Below, in pieces: positions 1-11,483 of a stretch of DNA of 64,000 nt. Location: the NCBI GenBank assembly GCA_964023275.1, contig OZ029914.1, positions 10,981,561 to 11,045,560 on the forward strand, written 5' to 3'. The stretch is from Norana najaformis. Taxonomy: Eukaryota > Annelida > Clitellata > Crassiclitellata > Hormogastridae. The position numbers and the translations under genes were made by a program. Below the pieces are notes generated by a model. That model saw nothing but the letters and a program-made list of their open reading frames with translations, was not told where the DNA came from and searched no databases. Position 1 is the first letter of the stretch. Each line of letters starts with the position of its first letter.

Positions 1-520
1 AAGGTAATTGGCAAGATGTAATTGTTTAGTCGCCTTTGGCCTTCAGCGTTGTTTATGATATAGGCCATGGCTGAGAGACAAATTCAGCCACGTGACTGAG
101 CAAATGATAGTACAGGCTTGCTCGGCGTCCTTCAACCGATCGTTAAAACAAAACGAAGGAATGTTCAAACTGAATTTCAAACTCTACGATAAACAGTTAT
201 TCATACGATCGGCCTTTAAAAGAACAATACGTTGCTATGACGATTATTACATCGTAGATCATTTGAAATGGATTCTGGCTTGCAGCTGAAAAATTTGAAA
301 GGCGCGATGATTGGGAAAAAATTTTAAACACAAATATTGTGTTGTGTCCTCAGGGAGTCATCTTCGACGAACAAAGTCCTTAGATTGAGGAAGCGCCGAC
401 CGATTAATTGATATAGAAAACCAACCCTAACACTGAAGGTAACCAGAGAAATTTACATACATGCCTTGGGTTTAAAATCGTCGTCGAACCTGTCTTCTGA
501 TGACGTCACTTTAATTTTTA
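1..520. other. 5' flank, nothing recognised
   Basis: I see no coding exon, repeat family or RNA gene here. The short open frame at 92-289 has no recognisable domain and no paralogous counterpart upstream of gene 2, so I leave it uncalled. Confidence 0.5.
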
Positions 521-554
521 TTGTTGTTGTTGGTATTATTATCATTATTATTAT

Positions 555-604
<50 letters not shown>

Positions 605-905
605 TTGTTAATAAATAGCAAATTCTATAGCGCCTGTCTTTTTGCGCAATATTATGCGAAGGAGCACCAATACCGAGCCATAGTGAGGTCAGTAACCAGA
701 GGTCAGTCTACAGAAAAGCAGTCCGTGGTGGATAAGCCAGCGGAATGAGCTAAGTCTTAAGCTTGGACTGAAATTACATAAGAGACTGAGTACATTGAGC
801 AGATGAGAAGAGCTCCAAATTCTAGTTCCAGCAGCCGTTCACCAAGAATAGTTCTAGTTTTAGGTACAACCAGAGAAAAGCAATTAGGTAATTATGAGTT
901 TCTGC
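521..905 (-). repeat. LINE 3' end with trinucleotide tail
   Basis: An (ATT)n/(ACT)n run at about 530-606 is followed by sequence that reads on the minus strand as a CR1/L2-like 3' terminus (GGCGCTATAGAATTTG and then the trinucleotide tail). This 'gcgctata' terminus recurs at other LINE ends in the window. The poly-leucine frame across the run is only a translation of the microsatellite. Confidence 0.55.
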
Positions 906-913
906 TAGTTGGG

Positions 914-985
914 GAGCGCGATGATCTAGTGGTTAGCACGGTGGCCTGTCAACCGCGAGCTCGGTAGGTTCAAATCCCTCAGACA
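914..985 (+). repeat. tRNA-derived SINE head
   Basis: An A-box-like TCTAGTGGTTAGCAC and a B-box-like GGTTCAAATCCC are spaced as in a tRNA gene. The anticodon and acceptor stems do not pair well, so this is a tRNA-derived SINE promoter rather than a working tRNA. A related element lies antisense in intron 3 of both receptor genes. Confidence 0.55.
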
Positions 986-1256
986 AATTCGTAAATATAA
1001 AAAGATGGAACAGGGTCGAGCATTCGCGTTTCAGGCAGAGAAAATATAATAAGCGATTTCAGATCTTCACCAATCACAACTTCGAAATGGTCCTGGAGGC
1101 ATTATGTGGATGAATGCATAGTTGGAGCTCATCCCTTTGTCTCTTTGCGGTCAGCAAATACTTCTTGGTGACATAAAGCAGGTACTCCTCCCAGGAAAAC
1201 GGTAGGATCCGAGAAGTGCAGGAGCGGAATTCACGCATTCATATATCGTTCCAGAT

Positions 1257-1490
1257 AACCCGGCTGTCCTTACCCAGCTGTCGAGCAGGCTGTGGTGGAA
1301 GGCCTCACCTCTTCACTTCATAGGCATTTATATGCATAAATAACTATGAAATTAGTACGTATCTGTCTTCATGTTTATATAACACCCTTTCAGAATTTTC
1401 AGATAAGCTACATTGGATTAAACCGAATTAGTTTATTATCATTTTTTTTAGTTTCCATAATAAAACTGAATCTCGACATTGCTTTCAACG
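1257..1490 (+). promoter_or_regulatory. Conserved upstream/5'UTR region of gene 1
   Basis: About 230 bp before the start codon aligns with 34925-35139 before gene 2, marking the left edge of the tandem duplication. It probably holds the core promoter and 5'UTR. TATATAA at 1376-1382 is not kept in gene 2. A pyrimidine-rich tract ending in AG (1450-1451; 35099-35100 in gene 2) is kept in both and could be the acceptor of a 5'UTR intron. No transcription start can be placed by eye. Confidence 0.4.
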
Positions 1491-1551
1491 ATGGAGCATG
1501 CTCTAGTACTTCTAGTCACTAGCCTACTACTGAACGTCTTCCATAAATTTG
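1491..1551 (+). CDS. Gene 1 exon 1: signal peptide
   Basis: Twenty codons plus one base, starting MEHALVLLVTSLLLNVFHKF and ending at donor G|GTAAGT. The hydrophobic core (ALVLLVTSLLL) is a typical signal peptide. Gene 2 has a homologous exon of the same length and donor at 35140-35200. The start is the first ATG of this conserved frame. The exon ends in phase 1, and the shared G completes Asp-1 of the first Ig domain. Confidence 0.8.
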
Positions 1552-1928
1552 GTAAGTGCTTGTAAAAGTATCTAACTTTAAATCACTTACAATAACAATA
1601 TTCAGTTCGTAGAAGCTTACATGTTTTCAAGTTATCTAATGCGCTTGATTTTGTAAATAAGGAACTTTGTCGATAGAACGATGACCACTACAGGCCTAAA
1701 CTGGACTTTTAATAGAGACCTAACTGCAGCACATATAATTATATGGACTCTTGAATCTGATGTTGGGATCAAAAACTTTAAACCACATATAACTATATAT
1801 CGACATAACGGAAAGCCACGATCCTTCAGTGCGTAGGTGAGAATTTTATTTGACAGAAATAGGGTGTGATAATTATGAAGAATTGCGTCACAGCAATTAC
1901 TAAATTATGTTGAATTATGGAATTTTAG

Positions 1929-2228
1929 ATGCAGAGTTGAATTTGTTTCCTCGCGACACTGAAGTGTTGGCTAATGAATTGACTTACATGAACTGTTCGA
2001 CGTCTCTTGATGCGGAGAAAGTCCATTGGCGTCATGGCATTAAGTATGTTTACGCCGGAAGAGATATACTAGAACCGTATGATGTCAGGTTTTCGGTTGA
2101 AATTAACTCATCTACAGGAACAAACAATTTAGTTATTCGATCTGTCCAACCTTCAGATGCCGGACAATACGAATGTTTAGAGGACGAAGGGCACGGAGAA
2201 CAAAGATCGGCTCAGTTAATAGTGTTAG
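1929..2228 (+). CDS. Gene 1 exon 2: first Ig-like domain
   Basis: A 300-bp phase 1-1 exon between TTTTAG and G|GTATGT encodes a full V/I-set-like Ig domain. The B-strand Cys is in YMNCS, the C-strand Trp in VHWRHG, and the F-strand motif is DAGQYEC. NCS and NSS are N-glycosylation sequons. Being N-terminal and outermost, it is the likely ligand-binding domain. Against the gene 2 exon it differs at 20 of 100 residues, 16 of them in the first 49 codons. Confidence 0.85.
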
Positions 2229-2919
2229 GTATGTTTATATTTTACCGCTTTTCAAATTTTGAAAGTAGTGTCTGCTAAGACCCGAAATTATGGTGCCAGA
2301 AAACTCCAAGAACTTAAATTTTCGGTTGTCAAAACATTTTAGGCTGCCAGTCGCCAGATAGTTTTTGTCCAATTATTTAGAGAGGTTCAGTTATGCCTGG
2401 TTACAGTCTGCAATTACAGGTCTTGATTACTAGACACGTAATGTCTATAGGCGTTCTGACTAGTTAACAAATTAGTGTCTGCTGCTTTCAGACATTACAT
2501 TTTCTTGGAATAACTTGTGGGCTAATCTCTCGTTTTACCGATATGTTATGCAACTCTTGATTTTATCTGAGGCAGCCTTCCAACAGACAAACTCCATTTC
2601 TCGCCTTCTTTACAAACACAAGTGCTAAACATGCCGAGAGTTAAAATCTCACATTACTTATATTACGCTTGCGGAATATGTCGGCGAAAGCTTTGAAACC
2701 CCTTTAAATAACCAGGTATTCAAATATGTGGGCAAATGTTTGTTATTTAAACTTTTCAGAGAATTACTATGCTAGTAAACTTGAAAGTGAACCTGTTGAA
2801 GCCAGTGGAACTTTACAATTTTATCAAAACCTGGGTGTTACTTTAAGTTTTTTGTCGATTGATTACAGTCGGATAGTCTGAAGAATTCCTTGGGATGATG
2901 TAAGTCTAATGTGTTACAG

Positions 2920-3240
2920 ATGACGATCCAGTCTGCAAATCTAGCATGTCTTCAGCGGGAGTCATTGGACCAAACACTTGCGGTATTGAACCAGACGAAA
3001 TCAAACTTTCATGTAGCACAACATACCATGGCAACATTTTTCCAGTTCTTCATTGGAAACCGAGCGGAGATAATCAACCCAAAGAGGGACTGTTCAACTT
3101 CACCGTCAGTGAGAATGAAGTCACCTACACACTGACGATGAAAAGTACACTTGATCTCAGTGACTCTTCTTTTATTTGCCAGACGACGAGAAACTCCAAA
3201 AGAAACTACAGTTGTTCATCTGACTTTATAAGAATTTTAT
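2920..3240 (+). CDS. Gene 1 exon 3: second Ig-like domain
   Basis: A 321-bp phase 1-1 exon (TTACAG acceptor, T|GTGAGT donor). Key residues are Cys in IKLSCS, Trp in VLHWKPS and Cys in SSFICQTT, plus extra cysteines (DPVCK, PNTCG, NYSC) that may form additional disulfides. Sequons NFT and NYS are present. It aligns end to end with gene 2 exon 3, which is one codon longer. The domain is divergent, and its Ig assignment rests on the Cys-Trp-Cys spacing and context. Confidence 0.8.
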
Positions 3241-6200
3241 GTGAGTACATATTTTATCTGTAATGAAACAGAGGCAGAGCATCGATGCTGACATTAGTTT
3301 ATGAGTGTATTACTTTCATTGTTTTACTATCGTTTACCTTAGGTTCAAATGATCCATCAGGATTATAAAATGAGGTTAGGAGTAGAATACTCTATGGACA
3401 AAAATCGATTTGTAAGTTTTTACATTACTGATGAATTATCTTGTACAGCTCTTGAAATTGGACTGTCTGAACTTTCAACACCAAAACGTACCTTTTCTAA
3501 AATTGAGGAAAGCGTGATACGAAGATTTAAGAATAGAACGAAAGGGACTCTAAAGTTACTTAATTGCATCGCTGTAAATTGTCCTATGAATTTTTGTGTG
3601 TTTATGAACATCGCCAACGCTTGCCATCAGTGTGTTTAACACAAGTCACCAATTTCCGTTTTATTTCAGTTATGATGCAGTTACAAGACTTGCACTGACC
3701 AGTATGTAAGCCTAGTCTTCTGCATGACTTGCTTTTAAAGTAGTCACATATTTACAAGACTTCACGTCTGGGACCTTGAGAAACTTCCAGTGCCGATTAA
3801 AGGAGCAAGGTTTCTATTTAGGTCTGTGCAAAAAAGAAGAAGATTAAGTCAACTGCGCCTCATACCATGTTTGATATATACTAGGTGTTTCAGTTATTAC
3901 ACAGTATCATATTATATCGTTCTAAATTGTCCATTGAATTTGCATGTGTATATGAACATCGCCAACGCTTGCTTTCAATGTCTTTAATCTACTTCTTTTT
4001 GGAAAGACTTAAATAGAATGCCCCACCGTGGAACATAGAGGAGCCGCTCATCGCCCGCTCTTTGGACCTTGTATACATCATCTGATCAAATTAAGCCAAA
4101 GTGACTTCCTTTCAAGTGATAATTGTTATGTCATCGAATGCCAGCTGAATTAACTATCTTTCCGTACTTGATAGTGGAATGCATCTACCAGCTCACTATT
4201 ATCTGGATTAAACAAACCGAGGTAGGTTACCATACCTAGAAATGTACGTAACTCTGCTGTGTTACCTTGCAATTTTATTTGCTTTATGGCCAACACTTCC
4301 TGCAGATTCGACCCAAAGACCGAAAGGAGAAATGCGAAAGAGAAAAGATTCGATCACAAGCCTTTAAAATTATTATTAATCAGATTCGACTCGGTTCCAT
4401 CCTTCCTGTACATAACTACATAGAACTTTGTTCACTTCTGTTTAGTTTTGAAGCTTTTGTAATTCAACGTTAGTCCAACTGCTCTGCATCTAACCATCAG
4501 CTTGGTCAAGTTGGGAAAGTTGCAGTCATGTTGTGCTTTTGTTCTGCCGCAGGTCATCTACTATTCCGACCACACATCGCCATAATCAATTATTTGATCC
4601 ATTCTGGCCTGGAGTAAATCTTGGCTAACACAGTTCAAAATCCAAAAGGCTGTTCCGGCCGAATGGTGTATTGACTGTTGTGATATAGCTAGATTATTGG
4701 TCTATCGCACTATTCCAGTCTCCTTTCTTGGCAACAAGGATGGAGAATACCGCTGCTTTCGTTATTCTCGGTAAAACATCTTCCGAAGTGTAATGTTTTG
4801 TTATAATTCATAAGGTTTTTGGATTCAGACACATGTGTAATTTCCCATTCGGCGCTCTTCAATATATTGCAGAGCTCACGCATGTCGTTTATTCTTCAAT
4901 TTCAACCTTGGCTACAATATTATCCTGCCATAATTCAGTCAATAGCTTTTCCCAATATTATCTATTAAAGCTGGCGGCCCCATTTGAGGATCACTGCTGG
5001 AACTTCTGGATTCGTTCTCATGTGGTACTAATTCTGCACTTTTCCTATTCGAACAAAACAGCCTGGAAAGCATGCCACTAAGTCTTTCTTCGTATCAATC
5101 TTTATGCCGGTATCAACGTATTCTTGTTCATTTCCAAATTTAGACTGATTATGCCCTAATCCATAATTGCTGCTAATCCGAATATCGACGGCCCTTGTAT
5201 CAGGATAACGGAGAGTGTGCCGTGTTAGAGACACCTTCACATATTTAGTCTAAAGCACATACTTTACTTGTGTTCCTATATTGAGTTTTATCATATATCT
5301 CATCCATCTTTGTCCTGCTTTTTATATTGGTGGATTCTTGAACTTTCATCCGCTGGGCTTAGAAGTGGCTCTCACAAAAGTTTTCATATCGGTCGGGAGC
5401 ACCGATTTGCACACTGACATTGGCAGAATGTTGCCTTGTGTTCCTATATATCTTACATTTCATCCATCTTTGTTCAGCTTTTACCGCGGACATTATCAAA
5501 CGTGGAGCTCTTTCAGCTCTCATTAGTGGCTTTAGTTTTGAAAGAATTAAAACATACCTTTTAAGTGTCTTCCGATTGCTGTTCTTTTTCACCATCTCTC
5601 CGTTCCATATCCTAGAATTGCCTTCAGTTGCATTGTCTATCTGCTTTTTCTTTTTGGTGTTCTGCACATTTTCCCACAATGCCCGTTTCTTCTGCAAGAG
5701 TTGCGTATGCCATTAAAAGCAGGGCATAATCGTTCACCATATTTTTTGTGTTCTCTCCTCATCTCTGTTCTAAATTTGCATACTGTGTCGTTCCAAAAAG
5801 AATAGGTTCTATTAGACTTTCTTTGATTTCTCTAAAGTTTAGCAGCGTGAATTCTGCTTTGGACCATGAAATCATCAAGAGTTTCTTCTTTGTGCTGTCG
5901 AAACGAGCCAGTCTTGACTTTAATTTTGGTTGAAAATTATGTTAAAACTTACTTTAAAAATTTATAAGTCTATTTTATTGTGTTCGTCATCCAAGCTCCA
6001 ACTTTTGTAGTTTCGTTCCAACTGAGAAGCAACAAATCTTTCAGTAAGTGAGCTGATTTTTTACTGTTTGTGACACACAAAACCTAATAAAGTTGTCATA
6101 TTTATTCTTATGGTCAGGACTCTCAAGCCATTTGGATGTTGAATGTCTACAGTTGCTAGACACTGTTCGCACCATTTCGCACGCACTTCTGACACTGTCT

Positions 6201-6687
6201 GGTAAATTTGTGACTATTAGTTTTAAAGGAAGACATGATGATGACGTTTGAACATACTGGTCAATGTGTTATTGTTAATACAAAACGAAAGTGGTTGACT
6301 TGTATTCAATCAACCGTGCACAATACCACTTGCCGTTATACAAGATGTTTTACAAAAATAGTCCCTGCACTGTAAACTCACAACAGATGTCATTGCATCG
6401 CAGAGCTGGTCATTTACTTTTCAGCTTATGCCGGTACCAAATTTGACTATTTCGTGAGAGAGACAAGTGTGGGCAAACAATGTTACATGAAGTGCGCTCA
6501 GTAGGTCTGAACCCGCAATCGTTGGATTACAGACCAAGTGTGCTACCGAATGGACCAGCGTGTCGCGCTCATTACACCATTGCCTTAAATAAAGGAAATG
6601 GTTATTTTTCAGTTGTATTATTTCTGTGATAGCAATATATATGAAGTAGTTTGATGCTTCAACGCTTTTAGTGTTTTATTTAATCAG
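3241..6687 (+). other. Gene 1 intron 3
   Basis: Between the second and third Ig exons. It contains two diverged copies of a segment of about 75 bp (near 3567-3640 and 3918-3990) whose core reads AACATCGCCAACGCTTG, also found at about 17460 and 38200. A tRNA-like element lies near its end. Open frames at 4833-5716 show no domain I can name; they may be old transposon sequence. Confidence 0.5.
6503..6570 (-). repeat. tRNA-derived SINE, antisense in intron 3
   Basis: On the minus strand an A-box-like TGGTCCATTCGGTAGCAC is followed by B-box-like GGGTTCAGACC at tRNA spacing. The matching position of gene 2 (38651-38712) holds a decayed copy, so the insertion predates the tandem duplication. Confidence 0.55.
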
Positions 6688-6933
6688 ATGTCTTCAGCAG
6701 CAACGTTACAGTTAACATGACAACGAATGACGAAGTCACTTGTTTTGCGAACACCAGCCAATCATGCAGTTACAAATGGAAATGGTTCAGTGGCGATGAA
6801 TGGATCGTTGTGTCTGATGGCCAGACTTTGAAACCGAATAAAGTTGGATCGCATCGGTGTAAAGCTACGTGTTCTATAGGGTACAGACATTGTACAGTGG
6901 AGCCTATGTATGCTGAGGTTTATTCAATTCAAG
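6688..6933 (+). CDS. Gene 1 exon 4: third Ig-like domain
   Basis: A 246-bp phase 1-1 exon (AATCAG acceptor, G|GTAGGA donor) of 82 codons. A small Ig-like domain: EVTCFANTS, a Trp pair in KWKWF, and HRCKATCSIG with an extra Cys in RHCTVEP. Sequons NVT, NMT and NTS support an extracellular location. It is short for an Ig fold and rich in cysteine. The gene 2 exon has the same length, and a half-deleted version survives at 19565-19653. Confidence 0.78.
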
Positions 6934-7297
6934 GTAGGAGTATTTCAGTTCTATGAACGGAATCTGACTCTGAATTGCGATGGCCACCCAATTTCTTACC
7001 TTTCATGTTCTTGAGGGTCACTGTTAACTCTCTGACGTTCTGTTCCGGAACTATGCTTTGGCACCCAGTTAGCTTTTTCACGAAAAATTTGTAGAAGATG
7101 ATTTGTGGAAGATTTTTTAGGTACTTTAGGACTTTACTATTTTAAGGAAGATTTTTCCAACGCAAGATTTCTACAGTCTTTAGTAGTCGCTTCAGCTGAA
7201 CAAGTCTATTAATAATTATTTTAATCTCCAGCAGAATTTGTTGATGATAACATTATTATTCTCTTAATGTAACGAAGTAGTAAATATTTTGTTTTAG

Positions 7298-7396
7298 CTA
7301 CCAGCGGACAAAATTTGTTGGCATTGTTGGTTCTGCTTGTTCTACCAGTGATTGCAATAATCGTTGTGATCATATATCGTCGCTGGAGGAGAAACC
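7298..7396 (+). CDS. Gene 1 exon 5: transmembrane segment
   Basis: A 99-bp phase 1-1 exon (GTTTTAG acceptor, C|GTATGT donor) encoding ATSGQN, then about 22 hydrophobic residues (LLALLVLLVLPVIAIIVVII), then basic YRRWRRN. By the positive-inside rule the C-terminal side is cytosolic. Two homologous exons exist, at 39486-39581 (gene 2) and 20038-20133 (relic copy). It is the best conserved short exon of the family. Confidence 0.85.
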
Positions 7397-7989
7397 GTAT
7401 GTAAAAACCGCGTTTATTATAATTTAAACTTCCAGGGTTATTCTGTGAGTAGTTTGCATAACACAATTACCAACAACAAGTCAGGTATGAACCAAAACGC
7501 GTTAGCCACTTCTCTCATTCCCTTTATGAATATGTGTGTGGGTGTGTGCTTGTAGTGAAGGCAACGCAGGTCGGTATGGAGAAGAAAGACAGTTCAGGAG
7601 TGCAGTACAGATAGGTAGTGAATGACAGAGTCAAACTACTGCACAATAAAGGTGTATTACGGGAAGCACCGTTGTTACAGTCCAGTTTCAGAGAACAGTG
7701 ACAACTGATTGGTTTGCAAGCGATGTCGCTGCATTAGGCGCGCTGACTAAAGTTGATGCCGTTTGAAAGACACTTTTGAGCAATCCAATAAGAATTTCCT
7801 AAACACTATAGGGGGCCTATCAATCTGAGGCCAAAATCCTGGGACTGATGTGGATGGTTTGCGGTTTAACCTGAGAGTTTTCAAGGGGTGGTGAGTGATC
7901 AGAGGAGTTGGTCAGTATGTCCAATCTCCAAGAAAGTTTTGTTTATCACTGTTCACTGATCTTGATATGATGCATGGACGTGAATAATA

Positions 7990-8642
7990 CGAACAACAGC
8001 AGAAAGTTGTACTGCAGAAGCAATAGTATTACGTCTAATACTGCTCTCCAACTACTGGCTTCTGTTTTCGTCGTTGTTCAATCTTGGATGCTAGTAATAA
8101 ACTCTATCTGAATCCTTCTAAAATTGAAGTTTTTCTCCTAGGCACAAGCCACCAACTTCGCAAATTTGATTGGCTCATGTGTATGCAGTTTGGTGCTATG
8201 CTTATTAACTGTTGAATGCGCGCGCTGTTTTGGCGTGGTGCTTGATTCCACCATATCATTTTCTAACCATGTCGCGGCCATATGCAGATCACCTCAATTT
8301 CATATGTGGGATATTTGCAGAATCAGTCTTCTTTTGCTTCAACCTGTCTTAATCCAACTAGCCTATGCATTGGTTTACAGCAGAGTTGACTACTGTAACT
8401 CACTTCTTATTGGTGTCACTAAGGGTGATCTTCACAAACTACAAATCCTTAAAAATTCTCTGGCCAGAACCATAACAAAGACCCTGAATATTAGTATATC
8501 AAACCAATATTACATTCATTGCACTGGCTGCCCACTGAGCACAGAATTCGTTTAAAAAATCTATCAAGCAGTTCACAAAGTACTACATTTAAATCAGCAA
8601 CCTATCTATGTTCCATGCTCACTCCTAACATTAATAATTATC
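7990..8642 (+). repeat. CR1-like LINE 3' part, left half (family B)
   Basis: Broken frames encode the RT C-terminal pattern (SRVDYCNSLLIG, KLQILKNSLAR). It aligns with the LINE at 42735-43250 in the matching intron of gene 2, so the insertion is older than the duplication. It is interrupted at 8642 and resumes at 10208. Confidence 0.65.
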
Positions 8643-10207
8643 AACGTTATCCTTAATCCCGGCTTGGCCCCCAAATAGATGTAACCCCCTTGTCTCGTGC
8701 TCCCTTGTCTAGATCTGGTGACTATAGATGGCAGTCACTTTACATTACCTCATGGTACCTACAAGCTTGTTTAGGCTGTAGGTAGATACACATGTTAATT
8801 GGGGTTTAGTCTCCTGATATGATAATTATAGGTCAGACTCAAATCGACATGTAATATCTAGCGGAAATTGTAATGATATTACAATAGCTCGTACTTTTCC
8901 ACTACCATCTTGTATTATAAAGTCTGATTGAATAAGAATGAACAAAGTCACTTGTGCAAATCAATCAATGTATTATAAAGTTCAATGGCTTAATTAATAC
9001 TTAATTAAGGCCAGCTTCTTATCAAGCCTAGATCTTTAACACTACCCACCCACAAGCTTGGATGGCCATTTTCCCCCTGTATACTGACTCTGACGAAGTC
9101 TGAACAGTTTCACTGTAAGTTACAGTGAGATTGCATCGACGTAGTATGGTAGATTATCACTCACCACTAGCTGTCTCTGCACAAACGATTCTATTCACCA
9201 CACCGACATACCTCGTAGACCATTGGTTGAAAGTCTCTCGTAGAAGGTAATTTTCGTGAATTCCTTGTTGTTCAAGGATGAGAATCCACACGATTCGATC
9301 GTTACCGTCCAAAGGAATGTTCCTTGACGAGATGTAGTTGCACCGTAGAGTCGAAGACTTTCAACTCACGCCGCTAAGTCCGTTTCAACGCACTTGCATG
9401 GAATAGATCCACAACTTCCTGACATGAGTTTCTTGACGAGAACTTTGTCAGTTCGCAACCGAAACACAGGTGAAGAACCTGTAATACATGAGCCTTTATA
9501 TGCTCATTATTCGAGAATACAGTTCGACTTGACAAGTCCGCAACTGATCACTTATTTCTCGGAGTCACGCTGAATCGTAACGAGGACCTTCCTGCCCAAA
9601 ATCCAGCCGTGAACTGAACTTCTCCAACGGTTTTCACCGCGAATCGACATCGTCAAACGGTTGGCCGAAAGTGTCGTCTGCATCTTTCATCAACCTTTGC
9701 AGTGATTTCAGAGCCCATCGTTGAAATCATCGTCTGCTCGCTTGTTTACTAATGATAAGGAGTTACGTCCACTGCGCCCCCTTATTGGCTGACGACTTCC
9801 AATGGCAACGTGTCGCCATTGGTCGAAAATCCCCCAAGTAAAATCCCGATTGGCTGGCAATCGAAACATCAGTTTGAAATTTCCATCGTGATGACTCGCA
9901 AACTTTGGCAGATTGCGAATAAAACAATCCATCAACATCCACGTTGATCACACGTAAAAATAGTTCAGAAAACCATTCTTTGTTCCCCTTAATTAGTATA
10001 TTTTTAGAGCCTATGCTGGCCTGTCTATTTTGGTTAGTTTAAACGCCCTAAGCCGGCCATGTATTTTAAGTGAGTAATCACGTTAGTCAACACAAACGCT
10101 TATTCTAATATACGCATAACTATGTCAATTATACGCACAGTTCATACAATAGCAAAATCAACTAAAATTGATTAACATAGCGAGAACATATATAGATTCA
10201 GTCTACA
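8643..10207. mobile_element. 1.57-kb insertion flanked by ~39-bp direct repeats
   Basis: The 39 or so bases ending at 8641 (core TCTATGTTCCATGCTCACTC) recur just after the insert, at about 10208-10248. The LINE reads through continuously if the insert and one repeat are removed. The insert holds no recognisable ORF, RT or transposase and is absent from gene 2. It is probably a non-autonomous element of unknown class. The direct repeats are far longer than usual target-site duplications. Confidence 0.55.
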
Positions 10208-10445
10208 CTATCTATGTTCCATGCTCACTCCTAACATTAATAATTATTGCAATCGTTCATTGTACAACGTGACTCTTGCTGTGCCCCGTACCCGAAAAGT
10301 ATTGAGCTCTTTGACTTCTCAGTAGCTGATACAAAGCTTTTGAATACACTTCCCAGTTCAGTTCGTTCTAGTAATTCTTTGATGTAATTCAGGTCTAAAC
10401 TAACGACTCATTTCTTTCAACTTGCTTGCCCACCATAACCTAGTT
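10208..10445 (+). repeat. CR1-like LINE 3' end, right half (family B)
   Basis: Continuation of the LINE interrupted at 8642. It matches 12960-13340 and 43330-43685, and runs into the GTAT-type microsatellite in the same way as those copies. Confidence 0.6.
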
Positions 10446-10830
10446 AAGATGAGGTATCATGTATGCATGTAAGTATGTATGGATGCATGTTTGTATGTGC
10501 GTATATGTAGGTATAAGTCTATGGATGCATGCATATGTAAATGACTAAATATGTATATATATATATGTATATATGTATGTAAGCATGTAGGTATGTAGGT
10601 TCATATTGCGCGTAACTTTGTACGTACCTATGTATGTATGTATGTATGTATGGATGGATGTATATGTATGTGGGTGCGCATGTAGGTACGTACGCACGCA
10701 CGTACGTCTGCATGCATAGATACATGCATGTAGGTATGTATGTGTATATATACATGTATCCATGTATTTATGCATGTATGTATATGTGTCTATGTATGTA
10801 TGTGTGTATGCAGGCGATGTTTTTATGCAT
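10446..10830. repeat. GTAT/TGCATGTA microsatellite
   Basis: A long run of imperfect TATG/TGCA tetranucleotides. Open frames full of Tyr, Met, Cys, His and Thr in all phases are translations of the repeat, not genes. It directly follows a family B LINE end, as at 13340 and 43686. Confidence 0.9.
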
Positions 10831-10839
10831 ATATGGATC

Positions 10840-11480
10840 GTATTATAGTAATGTTACAAGTTAGATAGGTAGGATAGCAATGTATTTATTTAATCAATTT
10901 TGCTTGCATCTACATACCAGCATCTTAGGTATATAGAATATTATTACTAGGCCAGAGGGATCGTAATCGTAATTCCGAGATTTCTACAGCGGCCAATGAA
11001 AGCCACGTCGCGGGGAACAGCCTATTCACAGGCGCTCAGTCAAAACAAAATCGATAAGCAAAAGGGTTCGGCTCCAGGTCAAGATCCAAAAGTCAGACGG
11101 AGAGAGCGTGGCAGCTACGGAGGGTGGTGTTTGAGGTTGGAGAGAAGAGAGAGGTAAGAGGAATAAGGGGTTGATTATTCATCAAGCGAAGCATGGAAGG
11201 CAGTGATACAGTCTACAATTATTTGAAGTTTGAAACTAGAACAAGGCGTATCTTATCGTTTTGGCTCCCAGACGATTTCTGGGGAGGAATTCTTCAGTTG
11301 ACAGGAGATTGTTGAACTGGTTAGACGCCGAACAATAAAATTCCATAAACTCGGTCCGTTTTCGACGTAAACTACGAGATTAATAGTCAAAAAGAATCTA
11401 TAGTGAACTGGGAAGACTTGCTATCGATCTTACGAAGTGAATTGGCCATTGAGATCGATTGCTTTGACCGATGATAGCGA
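10840..11480 (+). other. Intron 5 block shared with gene 2
   Basis: Sequence at 10840-10940 and 11160-11480 aligns with 43920-44360 in gene 2, marking unique intron sequence retained from before the tandem duplication. A minus-strand LINE tail at 10960-11135 interrupts it only in gene 1. No exon is evident. Confidence 0.5.
10960..11135 (-). repeat. LINE 3' end, family A (TTACGA tail)
   Basis: Minus-strand copy of the tail also seen at 29815, 56139, 59060 and 63680: GGATCTTGACCTGGA, then TGTAGAAATCTCGGAATTAC, then the ATTACG repeat. Confidence 0.7.
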
Positions 11481-11483
11481 TAA

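Noticed and set aside
521-748. 75-codon frame starting with poly-leucine
   Set aside because: It is the translation of an ATT/ACT microsatellite and a LINE tail, with no homologous exon.
914-985. Functional tRNA gene
   Set aside because: Boxes A and B fit, but acceptor and anticodon stems do not pair. A tRNA-derived SINE is the better explanation.
1376-1382. TATA box for gene 1
   Set aside because: TATATAA is 109 bp before the ATG but is not conserved in gene 2 and is common by chance in AT-rich sequence, so it is mentioned but not called.
2911-3135. Alternative frame overlapping Ig exon 3
   Set aside because: It is out of phase with the conserved exon and not open in the gene 2 counterpart. 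It is a shadow of the real exon.
4833-5716. Possible retroelement frames in intron 3 of gene 1
   Set aside because: Neither strand shows RT, integrase or endonuclease motifs that I can defend, so no element is called.
10519-10864. Overlapping Tyr/Met/Cys/His/Thr-rich frames on both strands
   Set aside because: All phases of the TATG microsatellite stay open because the repeat lacks stop codons. The same applies at 13269-13720 and 43749-43943.
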